Assembly (NCBI GenBank): GCA_903941095.1
Contig: CAJANN010000075.1
Span: 1 to 37,454, forward strand
Length of the DNA stretch: 37,454 nucleotides
Direction of reading: 5' to 3'
Source of the DNA: an uncultured Rhodospirillaceae bacterium
Lineage (GTDB): Bacteria > Pseudomonadota > Alphaproteobacteria > Rhodospirillales > Magnetospirillaceae
Shown here: positions 37,363 through 37,454 of the stretch, piece by piece
Position numbering within the stretch: position 1 is the stretch's first letter
Layout of the letters: each line of letters starts with the position of its first letter
Made by a program: the position numbers and the translations under genes
Notes under the pieces: model-generated
What the model was told of the DNA's origin: nothing
What the model saw: only the letters and a program-made list of their open reading frames with translations
Databases searched by the model: none

Positions 37363-37454
37363 CGGGGCTCCTGCCGCAATGGCCTATGGCGAATGGTATG
37401 GTGTTTCACGGAAAATAAACAAGCCCCATCGTGGCCGCCCCCAGGGTGATCGCC

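Noticed and set aside
35689-37449. 586-residue plus-strand ORF opposite the CDF and kinase genes
   Set aside because: Covers two well-recognised minus-strand genes; Gln/Asp-rich shadow composition.
1-37454. CRISPR array
   Set aside because: No series of identical palindromic repeats with unique spacers; the only short-period array is the contiguous 21-bp iteron-like block.

Overview
The window is high-GC, densely packed DNA that looks like an alphaproteobacterium of the Rhodospirillales, most likely a Magnetospirillum relative. The basis is codon use, an alphaproteobacterial-type initiator tRNA end, giant LEPRWMFDGA surface proteins, and a cation-diffusion facilitator that resembles MamB. 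The genus is an inference, not proven.

Region 1 (1-8347) is the right-hand part of an integrative mobilizable element. It carries the 3' part of an unrecognised cargo gene, a 21-bp-periodic iteron-like array, an RMF/CrpP-like small protein, a hypothetical gene divergent from an XRE regulator across a dyad operator, a MobP/VirD2-type relaxase, a MobC-like protein, an AlpA-type excisionase, a DUF2285 protein and a P4-type tyrosine integrase. It ends in a 45-nt 3' fragment of tRNA-fMet followed by that tRNA's terminator. The intact tRNA should therefore lie left of the window. A 32-bp perfect inverted repeat links the att junction to the mobC/xis intergenic region.

Region 2 (8348-23966) starts with a decayed tetraheme cytochrome c gene and a relatively AT-rich AraC-family regulator. 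Divergent from the regulator is the most interesting block, a compact secretion/adhesin operon. It encodes a 76-residue LEPRWMFDGA mini-protein, a TolC-like outer-membrane lipoprotein, a small ORF, a 2072-residue repeat adhesin with a DUF4347 domain, a periplasmic adaptor, a second membrane-anchored adaptor with a GAF-like N-terminus, and a PqqD-like/M50-protease/HlyD fusion. No ABC ATPase is encoded in the block. The last gene is fused at its 3' end to a remnant of an IS630-type transposase. Tandem 10-bp direct repeats exactly 21 bp apart lie between the AraC gene and the operon.

Region 3 (23967-28798) is an arsenic-resistance operon on the minus strand (arsR, thioredoxin-type arsC, acr3, glutaredoxin-type arsC, arsD, arsA) with a good sigma70-type promoter. 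Next to it is a decayed 3' end of an arsM methyltransferase gene on the plus strand.

Region 4 (28835-37454) carries a Ppx/GppA-fold lipoprotein, a DUF4337 membrane protein, three sensor histidine kinases (one paired with an OmpR-type regulator), a DUF599 membrane protein and the MamB-like CDF transporter. Features were called from the supplied translations and by reading the sequence; no database search was possible.
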